Shown: positions 29,576 to 37,848 of the stretch, piece after piece
Position numbering within the stretch: the stretch's first letter is position 1
Layout: every line of letters begins with the position of its first letter
Source: Bartonella australis AUST/NH1
Lineage (GTDB): Bacteria > Pseudomonadota > Alphaproteobacteria > Rhizobiales > Rhizobiaceae
Direction: 5' to 3'
Length of the DNA stretch: 64,000 nucleotides
Assembly (NCBI RefSeq): GCF_000341355.1
Contig: NC_020300.1
Coordinates: forward strand, 1,252,501-1,316,500
Program-made: the position numbers and the translations under genes
Notes under the pieces: generated by a model
What the model saw: the letters and a program-made list of their open reading frames with translations, nothing else
What the model was told of the DNA's origin: nothing
The model's database searches: none

Positions 29576-31318
29576 AAGGCGATACTGATAGGGCGAACCA
29601 TTTAGCGTAGTATAGCCACCACCTAATATAAAGGAATCCTCCTTTGCTCTTCCAGCAACCTGAATGATCGAGGCACTTTCATCATTTTCACCATCATTCA
29701 TATTACCTCTGGAATCTCCTGGAGCAGCTCGCACATAAACTTTAGTAGTTCCCCAAACATCGCCGTAAATTAAAAGCCGATCAGATCTCTGATCGCCGCG
29801 CAAACCACCAGCGTTAAGATAAAGTCGCGCATCCCCTTCCGCGATGTAAACACTTTTTTCATCTCCTTTTCCGATCGAGAGTATTTGATAACCGTTAGAT
29901 GCCGGCAGCTCAAAAATAATAGAACTATCAGAAAGAGTTACAAGTGAAACAAATGATTCTGAACCGCTCAAATCTTGATCTCGTGAACCTGCATGTCTTC
30001 TTTGTGTCAAAGTCCACGTCGAATTATTACTTAAAGATAATTCAGCACGAGCACCATTATCAGAGTAAATGCCGCCTTTAAGCGAAGAAGCATCAGCACG
30101 AATTGACACAAAAGAATCACCAGAATTACCTACAAGCATTAATAACAAATCGCCCGAAATATCTGAGCCCTGTGATAACTCAACATAACCGCTGGTCCAC
30201 TCATTATAAATAGCGATACCATCCGGTACAGCAAGACTTGCTCGTTTCAAAATAACAAGCCCCTTTTCATATTCATCGTTCCCGCCTTGAACACCGTAAC
30301 TCCGCGACTCTAACAGTCCTTCTTCTTCACCGAGGAAAAAATGTATACCATGGGCTTCATCACCCTTTATAGTGAGAGTTGAATTTTCGATACTCACCTT
30401 ATTAAAGTCAGAATATTCGTCCTTCATCATCAAGTTTTCGATCAATACGCCGTCAGAGTTGATGCCACCAGCATTCCCATTCTTAAAATCAATAGTACCA
30501 CCACGAGCCACGCTAAAAACCGCGCAACCTCCTCCATAAGGACCATCTTCTGATTTACAATTTAAAGTGATGGCAACGCCATCTAAAGCGACTCTCCCTG
30601 CATAACTTGTGTAAAAGACGTCAGCATTCACTACATCAATCGCTCCCCCCATCATCTTAAAGGATGCTCCTTCAATTATCTTAGCGGCTGCAGATAAATA
30701 ATCAGTCAGCTCCGGCTGGTAATTCTCTATCTTAATTTTGACATTATTTAAAATAACAGACGCTTTTCTATTTAAAATAACAGGCTTTTCTGGCTCATAC
30801 TCGGTTGTCGCAAGTACACCCACCTTGGCCTCAAGCGCCCCGCCATTCATCTCGGCCGTTCCGCCATAAACCATAAAACCCACGACCATATCCCTAAGAG
30901 TCGAATTGCTTAGGACAACCTTTCCATTATTTTCCACAAATACGCCGTAATCTTTTGATACTAATACGCCATCGTCTAGATACAGGTGCCTGAAATTTCG
31001 GGACTCGCCGGGATCTGCTGGGGGTTTTGCGGTGCCTATCACTTCCATATTATTCGCGTAAACAATCGTCCCCTCCTGCGCTGCCGCTATAGCAAAGGGG
31101 GGCGTAGCGTCCTTATCATCCTCAGAACTTTCAGGTTTCAACCAATAAGATCCGCTTTCTAATATATGCGTTTTACCATCATCACATTTATAAGGGATTC
31201 CATGTCCATTGCACTGAGATGACCCATCATTTACGCTAGCACTTACATTTGGCAAAAAAGAAAAAAGAGACGTCGCAAGAGCACACAAACAAATATGACT
31301 TCTGACTACCGGAATCAT
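28418..31318 (-). CDS. Autotransporter, minus-strand family member 2
   Basis: 966 aa. Signal peptide MIPVVRSHICLCAL to VSA, cysteine motif CNGHGIPYKCDDGK, beta-helix passenger similar to member 1, then a linker starting at TRFSLEGERGAERKRRSL that is identical to member 3. The barrel is identical in protein sequence over its last ~230 residues to members 3 and 4 and ends GGMRYRF. It is thus a mosaic: member-1-type passenger joined to member-3-type linker and barrel, with the junction near HAYG. RKRR in the linker (codons 29516-29527) is a dibasic, furin-like site. The 169-base spacer to member 1 matches the spacers between the next members. Confidence 0.93.
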   Translation of the reverse strand: MIPVVRSHICLCALATSLFSFLPNVSASVNDGSSQCNGHGIPYKCDDGKTHILESGSYWLKPESSEDDKDATPPFAIAAAQEGTIVYANNMEVIGTAKPPADPGESRNFRHLYLDDGVLVSKDYGVFVENNGKVVLSNSTLRDMVVGFMVYGGTAEMNGGALEAKVGVLATTEYEPEKPVILNRKASVILNNVKIKIENYQPELTDYLSAAAKIIEGASFKMMGGAIDVVNADVFYTSYAGRVALDGVAITLNCKSEDGPYGGGCAVFSVARGGTIDFKNGNAGGINSDGVLIENLMMKDEYSDFNKVSIENSTLTIKGDEAHGIHFFLGEEEGLLESRSYGVQGGNDEYEKGLVILKRASLAVPDGIAIYNEWTSGYVELSQGSDISGDLLLMLVGNSGDSFVSIRADASSLKGGIYSDNGARAELSLSNNSTWTLTQRRHAGSRDQDLSGSESFVSLVTLSDSSIIFELPASNGYQILSIGKGDEKSVYIAEGDARLYLNAGGLRGDQRSDRLLIYGDVWGTTKVYVRAAPGDSRGNMNDGENDESASIIQVAGRAKEDSFILGGGYTTLNGSPYQYRLHAYGTRFSLEGERGAERKRRSLSADIDEQQLLLVDVGDQDGEEFWDFRLENEYVKSSSGSHSEAKVRAVVPQVSTYLLLPNAVFHSGLMDVSNQNKQAEAMRAAPQEFLNKRTSFFTNAYGGRQRYASDLSKVEYGYGGDIHYDAAEAGISLKAVESGSVVGFFGAMGTYGKFSLQPEDVEGSKKSKFEKWSAAVYGSLQHNTGLYVNGLLSYGLFEGDVSTDARGKTASIKGKPLSASLTSGKAFAVESEGLVFDPQVQLIYQRIFFDKARDIDNFDIDMGQPEQWTMRVGGRLSKRLMTNSASHSVSLYGKLYVSNDLHNKQFVSFGDDFQLGALGSSLEAGAGVHAQLSSKFALYGDLSYQHKLTSAGFSGTSFSGGMRYRF

Positions 31319-31389
31319 AATCTTATTCTAAACTTTCTCCCCCTCCCTATTAAAATAAGAATATACCTACAAAAGAACACATTGGTAAA

Positions 31390-31418
31390 AATATAATCCA
31401 CTATAGACCCAGTGTAAA
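31390..31418 (-). promoter_or_regulatory. Promoter of autotransporter member 2
   Basis: TTTACA (31413-31418), 17-base spacer, TATATT (31390-31395) on the minus strand. The surrounding 169-base spacer is almost identical to that of member 1. Confidence 0.75.
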
Positions 31419-31487
31419 CATCAAATGCGCAATAAAGACACAATTCGCACTCCTTAGCCTTATTCTGCATCCAACCGAGAAGCCAGG

Positions 31488-32640
31488 TTAAAATCTATAG
31501 CGCATACCACCAGAGAAACTGGTTCCCGAAAATCCTGCACTGGTCAGCTTATGCTGGTAGGAAAGATCGCCATAAAGTGCAAACTTCGAAGATAATTGCG
31601 CATGAACACCCGCGCCAGCTTCGAGCGATGAACCAAGCGCGCCTAACTGGAAATCATCCCCAAAAGATACAAACTGTTTATTATGAAGATCATTAGAAAC
31701 ATATAGCTTGCCATATAAAGAAACAGAATGTGACGCACTGTTCGTCATTAATCTCTTGCTCAAACGACCGCCAACGCGCATCGTCCACTGCTCAGGTTGC
31801 CCCATATCAATATCAAAATTATCTATATCGCGCGCCTTATCAAAGAAAATCCGTTGATAAATAAGCTGGACCTGGGGATCAAATACAAGACCTTCAGACT
31901 CTACCGCGAAAGCCTTACCACTGGTAAGCGAAGCGCTCAGAGGTTTGCCCTTTATGCTAGCAGTTTTACCTCGCGCATCAGTAGAAACGTCGCCCTCAAA
32001 CAGACCATAAGACAAAAGCCCATTTACATAAAGGCCTGTATTATGCTGCAAACTTCCATACACCGCAGCCGACCATTTCTCAAACTTACTCTTCTTACTT
32101 CCTTCAACATCCTCGGGCTGAAGAGAAAATTTCCCATAAGTTCCCATCGCCCCAAAAAACCCTACAACAGACCCGCTCTCCACCGCTTTCAGAAAAACAC
32201 CCGCCTCTGCGGCATCATAATGAATATCGCCTCCATACCCATATTTCATCTGCGATAAATTTGAAGCGTAGCAGTGTCTTCCTCCGTAAGCATTCGTAAA
32301 AAAGGACGTTCTTTTATTCAAAAATTCCTGAGAAGCAGCGCGCATCGCTTCTGCCTGTTTGTTTTGATTGCTCACATCCATCAAACCACTATGAAATATG
32401 GCATTTGGCAAAAGTAAATAAGTCGAGACTTGAGGGACGACGGCCCTGACCTTCGCTTCAGAATGGGAACCAGAAGAAGACTTAACATATTCATTTTCAA
32501 GACGGAAATCCCAAAACTCCTCTCCGTCTTGATCTCCTACATCTACAAGCAACAGCTGCTGCTCGTCGATGTCCGCTGAGAGCGACCGTCTCTTCCTCTC
32601 CGCCCCTCTTTCTCCCTCTAAAGAAAATCTCGTACCATAA
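31488..32640 (-). repeat. Homogenised linker/barrel block, copy 2 (member 3)
   Basis: Matches copy 1 from the stop codon to the TRFSLEG codons, with few substitutions, for example around 32190-32280. Confidence 0.9.
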
Positions 32641-34547
32641 GCACGGAGGTGGTAAGGATAAGGTAGACCATTCAACGTTACATAACCAGAACCCAGCCTA
32701 AAAGAATCTTCCTGTGCTTTTCCTGAAACCTGAATAAGCGAAATGACCGGGCTATCTTCCTTATTTCTCATATTCCTCTCGGAACCTTCTGGAATAGAGC
32801 GCACATGAATAGTCGTCGTTCCAAAAACATCACCATGAATGAAAAGCTGATCAGATGCCTGATTTCCAGGTAAACCACCAGCGTTTAAATAAAGCCGCGC
32901 GTCACCATCTGCGACATAAACCTCTTTAACTCCGTTTCCGATAGAGAGTGTCTGGTACCCCGTGGATGTTGGTCTTTCAAAAATAATAGAACTATCAGAA
33001 AGACTTACGAATGAAATAGATGAAAATGAGTCCCCCACATTGGAGGCCGAATATCGAACTTGCGGACCTTTCCATTTCCTTTGCGTTACAATCCACGTCG
33101 AACCATTGCTCAAAGAAAGATGGGCGCTAGCTCCTTTACCGACGCGGCTACCACCTTTAAGCGAAGAATCATCGGCGAAAATCGATACAAAAGAACCACC
33201 ATTAACATCCAACAATAGATCACCAGAAATTTCTGCTCCTTGCGATAAATGGATAGAATATTCAGCATCAGAAGCATAAAGAGCTACATTATCAGGGACT
33301 GAAAGAGATGCCCGTTCTAAACGAATAAGCCATTGATCAGACGACAGTTTCTTTTTATATTCATCACCTTCCTCATCATAGCCATTATCGTATTCTTCCA
33401 CATCATCTTCCTCCTCCTCTTCGTAGTCGTCATCATCATCTTCTTCCCCCTCATCGTCGTCTTCCTCATCTTTCTGCATCTGATCATCATATTCATCTAA
33501 ATAATATTTTTTAAATTTTCCCGCGGAGAAATAGATACCGTAAGACTTACCGCCCTTTACAGTGATAGCTGAATTTTCGATATTGACATCATGAAATTTA
33601 ATAGTACCGCCAGCGCCATCCTCTGGTTCTCGGATTAATAAGCCAACAGCGTTCGTAGCGACGGCGCTTCCATTCTTGAAATTAATCCCACCGCCTCGAA
33701 AATCAAAAAGTGAATGGAAACCGCTTTTTTCTGTTACACGGTATTCTGGTTCCTCTTCGTCATTTTGCTGCCCCTCTGCATTACTTCTCCATACCGATGC
33801 ATTATTTTTCCATACCAATGCATCATTGTGCGAAGTGACGGCAACGCCATTTAAATGTAAATATCCTCCAGCATTTACATGAAACCCACCAGTATTTTTT
33901 ATATCAACCAGCCCATCTTCCATCTTAACATACGCATTATCGAGCGCTGTAACAGCCGCATAAGGAAAATTTGGTTCTGGATTATTTGCTTTAATTTTTG
34001 TGCCCGTTAAAACGGCAAATGCCCCTTCCCCGCTCGCAAACACGCCGAACTTAGCCTCAATCATCCCCCTGTTGACTATAACGGATCCCCCGTCAGTTGC
34101 AATGCCTACAACTACATCCTCAAAGGCCGAATCACTCAGGACGACTGATGCCCCATTTCCTATGAACAGGCCATAATTCTTGGGCACGATCGCCGTTTTA
34201 CTTCGCATCTGAAAAGGTCCGGTAAACATATTAGAATCCGCTAAATCTGCAGTACCGATGATATTTATATTCTTAGCATTAACAGAAGTGCCACGCTCCT
34301 CTACAGTCATAGCAACAAGAGATTCCGGAGAATCCTGCTGTGCTCTCGAAGCTCCATCGATGTGGTAGGATTTATTTCCCAATATATGCTTTGCGCCATC
34401 ATTGCAGAAATAAGACTGCCCTTTTTCGCCACATCCAGGCGGCTCAACAGGCTCAGCGCTCATCGCAATATTGATACCTAGTAAAAAAGAAAAAAGGGAC
34501 GTTGTGAGAGTACATAAATACACATGACTTCTGACTATCGGAATCAT
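31488..34547 (-). CDS. Autotransporter, minus-strand family member 3, with acidic tract
   Basis: 1019 aa, the longest minus-strand copy. Signal peptide MIPIVRSHVYLCTL, cysteine motif CGEKGQSYFCNDG. Passenger related to member 4 (KNYGLFIGNGASVVLSDS, LIREPEDG). It carries 7-residue tandem repeats (VWKNNAS, VWRSNAE) near residue 250 and a highly acidic D/E tract at about 355-400, coded by GAT/GAA/GAG-rich DNA (33350-33490). Linker contains RKRRSL (codons 32586-32597); barrel identical in its last ~230 residues to members 2 and 4. Outer-membrane surface protein; specific role unknown. Confidence 0.93.
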   Translation of the reverse strand: MIPIVRSHVYLCTLTTSLFSFLLGINIAMSAEPVEPPGCGEKGQSYFCNDGAKHILGNKSYHIDGASRAQQDSPESLVAMTVEERGTSVNAKNINIIGTADLADSNMFTGPFQMRSKTAIVPKNYGLFIGNGASVVLSDSAFEDVVVGIATDGGSVIVNRGMIEAKFGVFASGEGAFAVLTGTKIKANNPEPNFPYAAVTALDNAYVKMEDGLVDIKNTGGFHVNAGGYLHLNGVAVTSHNDALVWKNNASVWRSNAEGQQNDEEEPEYRVTEKSGFHSLFDFRGGGINFKNGSAVATNAVGLLIREPEDGAGGTIKFHDVNIENSAITVKGGKSYGIYFSAGKFKKYYLDEYDDQMQKDEEDDDEGEEDDDDDYEEEEEDDVEEYDNGYDEEGDEYKKKLSSDQWLIRLERASLSVPDNVALYASDAEYSIHLSQGAEISGDLLLDVNGGSFVSIFADDSSLKGGSRVGKGASAHLSLSNGSTWIVTQRKWKGPQVRYSASNVGDSFSSISFVSLSDSSIIFERPTSTGYQTLSIGNGVKEVYVADGDARLYLNAGGLPGNQASDQLFIHGDVFGTTTIHVRSIPEGSERNMRNKEDSPVISLIQVSGKAQEDSFRLGSGYVTLNGLPYPYHLRAYGTRFSLEGERGAERKRRSLSADIDEQQLLLVDVGDQDGEEFWDFRLENEYVKSSSGSHSEAKVRAVVPQVSTYLLLPNAIFHSGLMDVSNQNKQAEAMRAASQEFLNKRTSFFTNAYGGRHCYASNLSQMKYGYGGDIHYDAAEAGVFLKAVESGSVVGFFGAMGTYGKFSLQPEDVEGSKKSKFEKWSAAVYGSLQHNTGLYVNGLLSYGLFEGDVSTDARGKTASIKGKPLSASLTSGKAFAVESEGLVFDPQVQLIYQRIFFDKARDIDNFDIDMGQPEQWTMRVGGRLSKRLMTNSASHSVSLYGKLYVSNDLHNKQFVSFGDDFQLGALGSSLEAGAGVHAQLSSKFALYGDLSYQHKLTSAGFSGTSFSGGMRYRF

Positions 34548-34618
34548 AATCTTATTCTAAACTTTCTCCCCCTCCCTATTAAAATAAGAATATACCTACA
34601 AAAGAACACATTGGTAAA

Positions 34619-34647
34619 AATATAACCCACTATAGACCCAGTGTAAA
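34619..34647 (-). promoter_or_regulatory. Promoter of autotransporter member 3
   Basis: TTTACA (34642-34647), 17 bases, TATATT (34619-34624) on the minus strand, in a 169-base spacer nearly identical to the two before it. Confidence 0.75.
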
Positions 34648-34716
34648 CATCAAATGCGTAATAAAGACACAATTCGCACTCCTTAGCCTTATTCTGCATC
34701 CAACCGAGAAGCCAGG

Positions 34717-35720
34717 TTAAAATCTATAGCGCATACCACCAGAGAAACTGGTTCCCGAAAATCCTGCACTGGTCAGCTTATGCTGGTAGGAAAGATCGCC
34801 ATAAAGTGCAAACTTCGAAGATAATTGCGCATGAACACCCGCGCCAGCTTCGAGCGATGAACCAAGCGCACCCAACTGGAAATCATCCCCAAAAGATACA
34901 AACTGTTTATTATGAAGATCATTAGAAACATATAGCTTGCCATATAAAGAAACAGAATGTGACGCACTGTTCGTCATTAATCTCTTGCTCAAACGACCGC
35001 CAACGCGCATCGTCCACTGCTCAGGTTGCCCCATATCAATATCAAAATTATCTATATCGCGCGCCTTATCAAAGAAAATCCGTTGATAAATAAGCTGGAC
35101 CTGGGGATCAAATACAAGACCTTCAGACTCTACCGCGAAAGCCTTACCACTGGTAAGCGAAGCGCTCAGAGGTTTGCCCTTTATGCTAGCAGTTTTACCT
35201 CGCGCATCAGTAGAAACGTCGCCCTCAAACAGACCATAAGACAAAAGCCCATTTACATAAAGGCCTGTATTATGCTGCAAACTTCCATACACCGCAGCCG
35301 ACCATTTCTCAAACTTACTCTTCTTACTTCCTTCAACATCCTCGGGCTGAAGAGAAAATTTTCCATAAGTTCCCATCGCCCCAAAAAACCCTACAACAGA
35401 CCCGCTCTCCACCGCTTTCAGCGAAATACCCGCCTCTGCGGCATCATAATGAATATCGCCTCCATACCCATATTCCACTTTTGATAAATCTGACGCATAG
35501 CGCTGTCTCCCTCCGTAAGCATTCGTAAAAAAGGACGTTCTTTTATTCAAAAATTCCTGAGGAGCAGCGCGCATCGCTTCTGCCTGTTTGTTTTGATTGC
35601 TCACATCCATCAAACCACTATGGAATACAGCATTTGGCAAAAGTAAATAAGTCGAGACTTGAGGGACGACAGTCCTGACCTTCGCTTCAGAATGGGAACC
35701 AGAAGAAGACTTAATATATT
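34717..35720 (-). repeat. Homogenised barrel block, copy 3 (member 4)
   Basis: Matches copies 1 and 2 over the barrel, but not the RKRR-bearing linker. The spacer downstream of its stop also matches. Confidence 0.88.
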
Positions 35721-37689
35721 CATTTTCAAGACGGAAATCCCAGAACCCTTTGTAACCTTCTCGTCCCAATAAATTGCGATCAGCCTCTGCTGGCCCTAAA
35801 GAAGAATCTGGACCATAGGCACGAAGGCGATAAGGATAAGGTAGACCATTCAGCGTTACATAACCAGAACCCAGCCTAAAAGAATCTTCCTGTGCTTTTC
35901 CTGAAACCTGAATAAGTGAAATGGCCGGGCTATCTTCCTCATTTCTCATATACCTCTCAGAACTTTCTGGAACAGAGCGCACATGAATGGTCGTCGTCCC
36001 AGAAACATCACCACGAATGAAAAGCCGATCAGATGTCTGATTTCCAGGTAAACCACCAGCATTAAAATAAAGCCGCGCGTCGCCATCCGCGACATAGACC
36101 TTTTCAACTCCGTTTCCGATAGAGAGTGTCTGATACCCCATCGATGATAGTCTTTCAAAAATAACAGAACTATCAGAAAGATTCACGACTGAAATAGATG
36201 AAAATGAGTCCCCCACATTGGAGGCCGAATATCGAACTTGCGGACCTTTCCATTTCCTTTGCGTTACAGTCCATGTTGAACCATTGCTCAAAGAAAGATG
36301 GGCGCTAGCTCCTTCACCAACGCGGCTGCCGCCTTTAAGCGAAGAACCACTAGCAAAAATGGGTATAAAAGAACCACCCTGAACATCCAACAATAGATCA
36401 CCAGAAATTTCTGCTCCTTGTTCTAAACTTATAGAATATTCAGCATCAGAAGCATAAAGAGCTACATTATCGGGGACCGAAAGAGATGACCGCGCCAGAC
36501 GAATAAGCCACAGCTGGGACGGGAGGTCTCCTTCATAGCCCCCGCCTTCGCCGTTTCCGTTTTCATCTTCCTCGCCTTCGTCTTCCTCTTCATCCTCTTC
36601 GCCTTCCTCATCTCTCTGCATCTCGTAATTATTTTTCCCTTTTTCCCCAGAGAAATAGATACCGTAAGACTCACTACCCTTTATAGTGATAGACGAATTT
36701 TCGAAATCGACATCATTAAGCTCAACACCTTCTTTATTATCATTCACCGGTTCTCGAATTAATAAACCGACAGCATTCTTAGCAACAGCACTTCCATTCG
36801 TGAAATTAATCTCACCCCCTCGAAAATCAAAAAGTGAATAAAAATCGCTCGGGTCTACTATACTATATTCCTGTTTTTCGTTGCCATCTTGCGACTCTGC
36901 TGCATCACTTTGCCACTCCACTACATCATTTTGCCACCCTATTGCGCCATTTGACCGTCTCACTACATCATTTTTTAAACTAATAGTGGCACCATCTAAA
37001 ATGAGATGTCCTCCAGTATTGATATGAAACCCGTCAGCATTTTCTACATCAATCAATCCGTCATTTACCTTAGCATATGCGTCATTGAGCACCATAATAG
37101 CCGCATAAGGAAAATCTTGTCCTCGGTCGCCCACTATTTTAATTTTCGTATCTGTTAAAACGGTAAACGCTTCTTCCTTCTTTACGAACGCGCCTATCGC
37201 GGCCTCAATTACCCCTCTCCTGACCTTAATTGCCCCACCATCGACCAAAACGCCCACCGCTACATTCTTAATAGTTGAATCGCTGATAATGACCGATCCC
37301 CCATCTTTTGCAAATACACCGTAACTTTTCGGCGCGATAAAAGTACCCTTCGAATCAGGAGACTCTTCATACATAGCAGAACCCAATAAATCCCTAGTAC
37401 CAGCAATCTTTATATTTTTAGCATCAACAGCGGTATTACTCCCCTCTACTGTCATAGCGACGAAAAATTTTGAGCCTCCCTCCCCTTGAGGAGATTCACC
37501 GAGATAGTAGGATTGATTTTCCAATATATTCTCTTTACCATTATTGCACTGATAAAACTGCTCTTTTTCACCACATATAGCTTCTTTAGCAGGCTCAGCA
37601 TCCGCAGCGGCACCCATATTTGGCAAAAAAGAAAAAAGGGCGGTTGTAAAAGCATATAAACGCATACGATTTTTAAACACTGGGGTCAT
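34717..37689 (-). CDS. Autotransporter, minus-strand family member 4, with acidic tract
   Basis: 990 aa. Start MTPVFKNRMRLYAFTTALFSF; signal cleavage near GAAADA; cysteine motif CGEKEQFYQCNNGK. Passenger close to member 3, including VALYASDAEYSI, tandem repeats around WQNDVVEWQSDAAES, and a shorter acidic tract (RDEEGEEDEEEDEGEEDE). Its linker lacks the RKRR insert of members 2 and 3 and instead reads GPDSSLGPAEADRN, nearer to member 5. The barrel is again identical to members 2 and 3. The leader differs: a GC-rich stem-loop sits at the predicted transcription start. Confidence 0.93.
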   Translation of the reverse strand: MTPVFKNRMRLYAFTTALFSFLPNMGAAADAEPAKEAICGEKEQFYQCNNGKENILENQSYYLGESPQGEGGSKFFVAMTVEGSNTAVDAKNIKIAGTRDLLGSAMYEESPDSKGTFIAPKSYGVFAKDGGSVIISDSTIKNVAVGVLVDGGAIKVRRGVIEAAIGAFVKKEEAFTVLTDTKIKIVGDRGQDFPYAAIMVLNDAYAKVNDGLIDVENADGFHINTGGHLILDGATISLKNDVVRRSNGAIGWQNDVVEWQSDAAESQDGNEKQEYSIVDPSDFYSLFDFRGGEINFTNGSAVAKNAVGLLIREPVNDNKEGVELNDVDFENSSITIKGSESYGIYFSGEKGKNNYEMQRDEEGEEDEEEDEGEEDENGNGEGGGYEGDLPSQLWLIRLARSSLSVPDNVALYASDAEYSISLEQGAEISGDLLLDVQGGSFIPIFASGSSLKGGSRVGEGASAHLSLSNGSTWTVTQRKWKGPQVRYSASNVGDSFSSISVVNLSDSSVIFERLSSMGYQTLSIGNGVEKVYVADGDARLYFNAGGLPGNQTSDRLFIRGDVSGTTTIHVRSVPESSERYMRNEEDSPAISLIQVSGKAQEDSFRLGSGYVTLNGLPYPYRLRAYGPDSSLGPAEADRNLLGREGYKGFWDFRLENEYIKSSSGSHSEAKVRTVVPQVSTYLLLPNAVFHSGLMDVSNQNKQAEAMRAAPQEFLNKRTSFFTNAYGGRQRYASDLSKVEYGYGGDIHYDAAEAGISLKAVESGSVVGFFGAMGTYGKFSLQPEDVEGSKKSKFEKWSAAVYGSLQHNTGLYVNGLLSYGLFEGDVSTDARGKTASIKGKPLSASLTSGKAFAVESEGLVFDPQVQLIYQRIFFDKARDIDNFDIDMGQPEQWTMRVGGRLSKRLMTNSASHSVSLYGKLYVSNDLHNKQFVSFGDDFQLGALGSSLEAGAGVHAQLSSKFALYGDLSYQHKLTSAGFSGTSFSGGMRYRF

Positions 37690-37723
37690 AACTCTGCTCT
37701 AAACTTTCTCCCCCCTATTAAAC

Positions 37724-37745
37724 AAAAAACGCCCACCGAAGGGCG
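37724..37745 (-). terminator. Stem-loop with T run inside the spacer before member 4
   Basis: On the minus strand CGCCC-TTCGGT-GGGCG is followed by TTTTTTG, the form of an intrinsic terminator. It lies 104 bases after the stop of member 5 and begins right at the predicted +1 of the member 4 promoter. It may end member 5 transcripts, or form a 5'-terminal hairpin on the member 4 mRNA, or both. Confidence 0.7.
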
Positions 37746-37750
37746 TACAC

Positions 37751-37779
37751 TCTATAATTCATAATGAATTATATGTAAA
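37751..37779 (-). promoter_or_regulatory. Promoter of autotransporter member 4
   Basis: TTTACA (37774-37779), 17 bases, TATAGA (37751-37756) on the minus strand. The spacer to member 5 is 159 bases rather than 169 and has diverged, but hexamers and spacing are kept. Confidence 0.7.
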
Positions 37780-37848
37780 GATCAAACGCACAATAAAAAC
37801 ACAATTTGTAAAATATAGCCTTATTTTGCGTTTGATCGAAAATATCAA

